DNA from: Symsagittifera roscoffensis
Lineage: Eukaryota; Xenacoelomorpha; Acoela; Convolutidae
Length of the DNA stretch: 64,000 nucleotides
Direction of reading: 5' to 3'
Assembly: GCF_963678635.1 (NCBI RefSeq)
Contig: NC_087063.1
Span: 29,832,599-29,896,598 of the forward strand
A program made the translations under genes and the position numbers. The notes under the pieces are model-generated. The model made no database searches. It worked only from the letters and a program-made list of their open reading frames with translations, and was not told the origin of the DNA. Positions 58,748 to 64,000 of the stretch are shown piece by piece; the first letter of the stretch is position 1, and every line of letters begins with the position of its first letter.

Positions 58748-61560
58748 TATTGTGTAAGGACTGTTTTTGAACTTTGTCTCAATCCACAGAACTCGATATT
58801 ACTAATTCAAGTAGAGACGATATATAGGGACAACCAAAACGAAAATTTTACGTTGAACTGTCTGTGAATTGCGTCTTACCGAGTGATCTGCACCACCGTA
58901 TACAAAAGATAGCGCTCCTGAGCAGCGCAAAGCATATCTTAGTTTATATACATTTATTGTTTCTTAGTAGCTTTCTTGCCAATTTTCACTAGGTTTTTCG
59001 ATTATGCGCTGCATTGTTGCGTAGCTGCTGGTGCGGTACCACAACCAGTGCAGTAAAAAACGGGCGGGCAGAAGCTGCTCTGTTCAACTTGTAGAACTCT
59101 CTGTTGGTATTTTGTTTTTTTTTAGTGATTCGTGGTACTTATAGGCGTTTTTCAGTAACCTTCGTGAAATTTTTGCGTGCGGGTTGAAGACTTTGACATC
59201 AAAGAAGTTTCGGCTAAACCGTGAACCCCTTAATCCGTTTGCTTTCACATCTAGTCGAGCGCCTTCATCAGTTGTGGTTGAGTTGTTGACAAAGCTCTCG
59301 CCTTGCAACCACTGATGTTTGGGCTTGATTTCAACATCTAGCAAACCTCAATCATGAGTTTGGCAAAGGTATCTCTGATTTCGTCATGCCTCATGTCGGT
59401 GTATCCACCCTTTTCACAGTGAAGAGCGTGGGTAGGGTAAAAAAATTGACCATTTGCTCATGTGAGTGGAATATTAATTGGTTCCTATCCATATCTGAGA
59501 TAAATCCCATCCCAAAATTCGGATTTATTGAGGTTGAGTTTATAAGCGAGGCTCCTTTTTGAGAGGCTAGCTCAAGTGCGTATTTTTCACTGTCACTCAA
59601 GTTGTTCGAAATAATAGTTCTCCTTTGGTTTGTTCTTTCAATGTTAAATGTTTTAATTTTTGTATAGTTTTTTTCTTGTTCAGATATAGATGTTAATGGG
59701 TGGTATGTGTCTAAGACTGACGATGTTTTAAATGACCATTCTAAAAATTTCTCGTAGTCAGAGGGCAGCTGGATGGGTCGACCGCCCATTTTCAGTTGCA
59801 AAAACGCGAAGTCTCTAAATTGAAGGCTAATATGATCTTTACCAATTAAATTTGGAAAAAAAATTTTGTGCATTTACTTCTCGCAAGCCTGCATGTTTTC
59901 TGTGGCATTGGGGTTTGTTCCTGCAAAGAACATAAAACTTTTCTTGTGCCCCTTTGGTGTAACGGGAACACACGTTTTGCGGTGACGTTTTTGCGATCTT
60001 GCCAAGTTTTTTTTAGTATTTTGTTATGTTCTTCTAACTGAGTTTCTACAAAAGTTTTACATTCAGTTTCGAATCATATGACAGAACTAAGTATTTTGGT
60101 CGCCTACCTCATTTTAATTTCGGTTTTTTGAATACTTTTATCGCCTCGTCGTTTTTTTACACTGAGCTCGCATTTTGATGCCTTTACATGATATCCAAAA
60201 TAAATTCCGTGTTTGATAATGTTGCCAAGAACTGTTCGCAGGCTTTTCAAATTTCCGACTGCGTTCCCATCGTCTTCATACCAATTCTGAGTTAATATGT
60301 TATTGTTGACTTTTTATTTAAAATAAAGTGGCTAGCCCGTACATCGCCATTGCTCATGGGTCTCCTTGTGTGGTTCCTTCTCTAGATAGGATAACTTTTT
60401 TATTTATGAAGAAACTGGATGGGTTAAAGTATGAGTTCTGTTAGCGGGTATTGTGAGAGTTCATATAATTGCAATGTTTTTTAAAGCCATGTTCCAGTCT
60501 AGGGAGTTGATTACATTTTCTGCATCAATCAGTAAAACTGCATTGGAATCTGTTTCTGGTATTGCTTCCTAATTGTATGAAATCGATCCCAGTACGATAA
60601 GTCAATTTTTAAGCTTTTTTGATCATTCTATCTATTATTTTGCGGATGATTCGCCTATGCCAATTGGCCTAACTCCTGGGTTTTTATAAAGTGGAAATAG
60701 TCGACATGCATTCCAAGGTTCAAAAAACTCAGTATTTTTGTCGAGTTTTTCTGTGAGAATTTGGCTATTTACTACTAACTGTTGACCAAAACGCGTTAGC
60801 ATGCGCTGCACTCATTTGCATCTAGGCCTGAGGGCGTTGTCATGGTAGCCTTCTTGGTTTCTGGTCAATTATTTGGTCAAATGAGGACGAGTGGAAAGGG
60901 ATGGTATCTTCGGAGCATTATGTTATGTAGTTGTTGCTTATTGGCTCCGCGTGAGGTAGTTTCTCAATGCGGATTTGCTCATCAGTTTGATCTTTGACGG
61001 TTTCCTCGAGAGAGAGAACACCCTTGGAGGTATCAGTTAATTTAGCAAAAGCACTCGATACTTTTCCGATGCTCAATAATTTATTAAAATGCTGTGCTTC
61101 AGTTTCTGCTTTCTTTTTCTTGCTCCTTACCAATTGCATTTGCAGCGCTTTTCTATTGCCAACGCATTTGCAGAGCGTTAAAAAGTTCGTCTAGTTCGCC
61201 CTTATGCCATTGCTGAATCCTTCTTGCTATAGTTTTGGAGTTCGATTCATCACATATTGATTTGATTTTGCATAGCATGAGGCGATGGAATATATTGTTG
61301 CGTGCATTGCGTGTTTGCTTTCTTATGTTTCAATTAACGAGTTGAGAATTTTGTTTAGAGTTTCTACAAAATTAAACCCAACTCTGCTTTTGCGAGGAAC
61401 ATGAAGACTGGTTTCCAGTGCACTACTTGGTTGTAGATTGTTCTTATTTTGTGTTCTAGTTCAGGCGTGGGAATTATCGAGGGCTCGGGTGTGGCTGTTA
61501 TTATTTCATTGCTGTTTGCGATTGCAGGATTTTGATTGTTGATCGAGTGGGATTGTTGTG
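58748..61560 (-). pseudogene. RT1 copy c: near full-length LINE-like reverse transcriptase, inactivated
   Basis: Colinear on minus. VPRKSRVGFNFVETLNKI (about 61,390); VRSKKKKAETEAQHFNKLL and SIGKVSSAFAKLTDTSKGVL (frame 61,139-60,918), the pre-RT block; PGVRPIGIGE (60,648-60,680); VLLIDAENVINSLDWNMA (60,482-60,540), box A with its Asp present; REGTTQGDP then TGA then AMAMYGLAT (about 60,330-60,385); NWYEDDGNAVGNL (about 60,255-60,290), the YxDD catalytic box intact; HGIYFGYHVKASKCELSVKK (about 60,150-60,215); FFPNLIGKDHIS (59,873 down); EKYALELASQKGASL; HCEKGGYTDMRHDEIRD; ARLDVKANGLRG; FFDVKVFNPHA; and a C-terminal tail to about 58,750. Frames are broken by stops and shifts, so it is not functional. 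The C-terminus, with Cys/His, RH and two acidic motifs, resembles the restriction-like nuclease end of some LINEs; that assignment is inference. Confidence 0.85.
59084..59873 (-). pseudogene. RT1 C-terminal domain within copy c (duplicate of copy b)
   Basis: Two frames, 59,873-59,391 (160 codons) and 59,344-59,084 (86 codons), identical to 55,187-54,705 and 54,658-54,398. The indels separating them are shared too, so RT1 was already dead before the 4.7-kb duplication. Confidence 0.85.
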
Positions 61561-61721
61561 GTTAAAATGCATGTGGAATGCGCTTACAGTTAAACGGCAC
61601 ACATAAAACGGCACACAGTTATGATTGTAGAGTTTGCATTTTGCATTATTATTGATGGAGTTTTGGAATGTTTTAGGGATGATTAGGGTTTTGGGCTAAA
61701 CTTTGTTTTTGTTAAGATTGA

Positions 61722-62045
61722 TTATGTTTCTCTTTTAAGCACAACTTTTTGTGGATGCAGAGTAATATCATAAAACACGGCGACAATGGTTACTGTATTC
61801 AAGCGCTTTGGTGTGTATTGTAAAATTGTTTCATACAGATCTTGGAGTGTGGCGCCGCGGTAAGAGTGATTTGTAGATTTTACTAGAGCAGGTTTGATAT
61901 ATTTTGTCTTTAATGTGTCAATTACAAGATTCTGTGAAAAATCACCGATGCGTCTTGCCTGGAATCCAGGCATCCACCTGAAACACAGACTGCGAGGGCA
62001 ACGGGGAAGCTCATAAGTAGAAATATGTGGGGAATGTTTGGTCAA
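61722..62045 (-). pseudogene. SGNH-hydrolase-like remnant (LINE ORF1 type), minus
   Basis: 107-codon frame. The stretch NLVIDTLKTKYIKPALV then SYRGATLQDLYETILQYTP and LNTVTIVAVFYD aligns with the plus-strand copy at 63,240-63,480 (LVIETSRTMY, SYRGAKLADLAATISCYP, VKIVAGFND). In SGNH/GDSL esterases these are block I (GDS, the nucleophile) and block III (GxND). Here block I has no GDS and block III reads VFYD, so both are lost. It lies just upstream of RT1 copy c in the same orientation and could be its ORF1, but the roughly 160 bp between them are unreadable. Confidence 0.6.
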
Positions 62046-62049
62046 TGAA

Positions 62050-63090
62050 TCGAAAAGTTTTATATCTGAGAGTTAAAAAAAAAAACGGAAAAAGTGGTAG
62101 GTGGGAACGTTACAACCTGTGGTTTTGTTGAAGGGTAGTTCCACCTGCTCACCATTCTTGCGTCTAGTTACGCCAGGGAAGCATCACTCGTCTACGGCTG
62201 GAACGGCGAGATTTGGTAAGGTAATCAGAATAGGAAAGCCCAGCGCGCAAGTAATATGAAAACTTACAAGATTCTTAATAAGTTTATAATAATTGAAAGC
62301 TATAATTGGGAAAATACTCTAGGTCGAACAAACAAACTAAACTGTTAACACTAGAGACATTACATATCAAGAAAAAGAAGGGCAGGTAGAACACTTGCGA
62401 TAAAACTAAAAGCAGGGAGTTGACACTGAACATTTGGTCCCAAAATATTTTTGGATTTATTCAAAAGTGTACACGTCTAAATCAAAATCATGACTCAGAA
62501 ACTTCCAGATCAACTATTAAAAAAACTTTCAACTAATTTTACAGGTTAAAATTACTTCAAACTAATTATTATTTTAGAGAACAACTGATTTGCTAAATGC
62601 TTAACATGATGGTTTAGAACCAATTTTTATGTGAATTTTTGGAAATGATATATTTGTAAATTTAAATTTAAATTACAAATGGAACCCTTCCGTTCAGTTA
62701 CGGTCAGTGTACATACTCGATACATCGACAAACTATCGTTATATCAAAGAAGTCACATCAGCATTAAAAAAATCGTCGTAATGTTTATTTATTTTGGCCG
62801 TCCTTTGTCTGCAATAGCTCTTGTAAATTGATATGATGTTTCAAATAACATTTGTAAATAGATGTTTTCTCGTCATTTAGATCACCTTATTTTAAAAACC
62901 CTGACGATGAATACAGTAGCGAAAATGTTTGAAACTTACTTTTTATCAAAAATTCCACTAACTTAAAAGTGGTTTGTAACTTTAACTATACAATAGCATA
63001 ATTGTTGTGATAAACTAAATAGTTTCATGTGATATGATACGACCATAATGGTACGCTTGTAAGAAGAAGGCCCATTAAGGAATTTTACAG
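62050..63090. other. About 1 kb without recognisable gene
   Basis: AT-rich, no frame worth reporting and no copy elsewhere in the window. It separates two oppositely oriented LINE-type remnants. Confidence 0.4.
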
Positions 63091-63093
63091 ACA

Positions 63094-63162
63094 TGCTCGT
63101 CAAGCGGCAGTACTCCTCTTCTACCCGAACATCCCCGCCGGAACCTCCACCCGTGAAAAACT
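63094..63162 (+). pseudogene. Pro/Ser-rich short frame upstream of the SGNH domain
   Basis: ATG at 63,094 gives MLVKRQYSSSTRTSPPEPPP and then stops at TAG (63,160-63,162). Its position and composition suit a linker upstream of an ORF1 esterase domain. Weak evidence. Confidence 0.3.
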
Positions 63163-63239
63163 AGGTTGTAATCGCTTTCATCTATTTTTGTCATTTGTTT
63201 TTAAAATTCATTTTACAATCTATTCTTTCTCTTGTTTTG

Positions 63240-63815
63240 CCTCTTTTGTACTCTGTTTAGTGAATGTTTGTGCCGAAGTACAGACCGAAGTGGCTACCCA
63301 AGTGGAGCAGGAAACTGGTAATAGAAACCTCAAGGACCATGTATTGCAGCCTCAAAGATGTCGGAGCCACGGTTCCCTCGTACAGAGGCGCAAAGCTAGC
63401 CGACCTTGCAGCTACTATCTCGTGCTACCCCTCGCAGAAACTGAACTGAGTTAAGATAGTAGCCGGTTTTAATGATAACTCGTCTACGGTTTCAGACTTT
63501 GCTAATGATTGGAGGTTTTTAATAGTTTGATAATTCTTAAGTTTAACCTAAATGTGCTTATGATCCCCAAAACCATCCTCTCTGCAAATAATCACTACGT
63601 AAACAGAAAACTTGGTGCTCTAAATAACTGTTTTTTTTGCCTCAATAATACATTTTACCACTCAAAAATCCGAATTAGTTCCCCCAAACTAAACGCTAAT
63701 TTTAGTGCTAATATGTTTTGTAAGGACGCTTTTCATTTTTCTTTTTATGGTAATAGAAATTTTCAATTTTTCGCTCGCTCAGCTAAGATGTATATATTCA
63801 CCATAAATTTACCCC
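63240..63815 (+). pseudogene. SGNH-hydrolase-like domain (LINE ORF1 type), plus
   Basis: Frame 63,264-63,449: KLVIETSRTMY occupies block I (GDS absent), then SYRGAKLADLAATISCYP. After one in-frame TGA (63,447-63,449) it continues VKIVAGFNDN, with block III G-F-N-D at 63,465-63,476. After a shift into frame 63,509-63,928 come LMIPKTILSANNHYVNRKLG and KDAFHFSFYG, with the D-x-x-H block V at Asp 63,725 and His 63,734. Blocks III and V are thus preserved while the nucleophile block is not. CR1-like LINEs are known to carry esterase (SGNH) and PHD domains in ORF1, which fits the finger that follows. Confidence 0.7.
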
Positions 63816-63830
63816 ACTCGCTGCCAAATT

Positions 63831-64000
63831 ATGGCCGATCAAACGCACTGCCGTGTTTGCAAACGCCACCACCGAAAAGGAGGCATATCATTTGTCATTT
63901 GCAAAGCATACATCCATGTCTCATGTAGCGGGCTACAGAGCAGCAACTTTTTTTAAGATGAAGTCTCCTGCCTACAATGCACCCCCGAGAACTTTGCAAA
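63831..64000 (+). pseudogene. PHD-type zinc finger, start of an element running off the window
   Basis: ATG at 63,831: MADQTHCRVCKRHHRKGG, then SFVICKAYIHVSCSGLQ, a TAA at 63,954-63,956, then DEVSCLQC in the same frame. Cys 7, Cys 10, Cys 24, His 29, Cys 32, Cys 47 and Cys 50 follow the C4HC3 spacing of PHD fingers, with CxxC, CxxxxHxxC and a final CxxC. The third Cys of the canonical set is Phe 21 here (one base away from Cys). It overlaps the end of the SGNH frame in another phase. The window ends before what follows. Confidence 0.65.

Larger units (their letters stand above)
55414..60097. repeat. 4.7-kb tandem duplication, copy 2
   Basis: Identity to copy 1 starts at 55,414 and ends at 60,097. 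Copy 2 keeps the ancestral right flank: RT1 reads on without a break from 59,873 through 60,097 into its RT core. Confidence 0.9.

Noticed and set aside
61590-61617. Two near-identical 13-14 bp copies of TAAACGGCACACA as a control element
   Set aside because: Only two copies, no further support; probably a chance local duplication.
63161-63252. An intron between the Pro/Ser-rich frame and the SGNH domain
   Set aside because: A pyrimidine-rich tract ends in TTTAG, but the possible donor (GTTGTA) is weak and LINE ORFs are normally unspliced.
1-64000. tRNA, rRNA or other structured RNA genes
   Set aside because: No cloverleaf-type or rRNA-like sequence noticed by eye; a covariance search was not possible.

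Overview
The window looks like AT-rich, repeat-dominated eukaryotic DNA, most probably from an invertebrate animal. I see no operons, ribosome-binding sites, tRNA or rRNA genes and no intact protein-coding gene. Every recognisable coding remnant is a decayed mobile-element type: two different LINE-like reverse transcriptase (RT) families with the cysteine-knuckle and nuclease-like C-termini common in invertebrate genomes, plus SGNH-hydrolase and PHD-finger pieces of the kind found in CR1-like LINEs. The species cannot be named from the sequence. Local names used here are family A, gene X, RT1 and RT2.

Layout. (1) 1-18,540: five tandem, unequal units (U1-U5) of degenerate minus-strand coding sequence. 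All share one 3' module. U1-U3 carry one kind of 5' module; U4 and U5 carry another, gene X. I do not recognise either protein. (2) 18,790-36,940: a satellite array of about 869-bp units made from an internal piece of gene X, with two 1.86-kb long units that keep the gene X start (one of them overlaps U5), and several higher-order duplications (3,605, about 1,742, 1,708 and 485 bp). (3) 36,945-38,290: a mostly single-copy island with one frameshifted minus-strand coding remnant. (4) 38,290-58,742: repeated RT2 fragments on the minus strand. Each of ten meets a short plus-strand RT2 fragment head-to-head, giving ten large inverted repeats. Three RT1 fragments are interleaved. (5) 50,728-60,097: a 4,686-bp tandem duplication with no difference seen between copies. 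(6) 58,748-61,560: the best RT1 copy, minus strand, with most RT motifs readable. (7) 61,700-64,000: an SGNH-like remnant on minus, a second SGNH-like domain on plus, and a PHD-type finger running to the window edge.

Nothing here looks like a working gene set. What stands out is architecture: a gene-derived satellite, amplified head-to-head RT fragments, and about 60 kb in which nearly all coding remnants point the same way (minus), so that a plus-strand transcript would be antisense to them. That is compatible with a heterochromatic repeat cluster or a small-RNA source locus, but this is inference. All reading of frames was done by eye.
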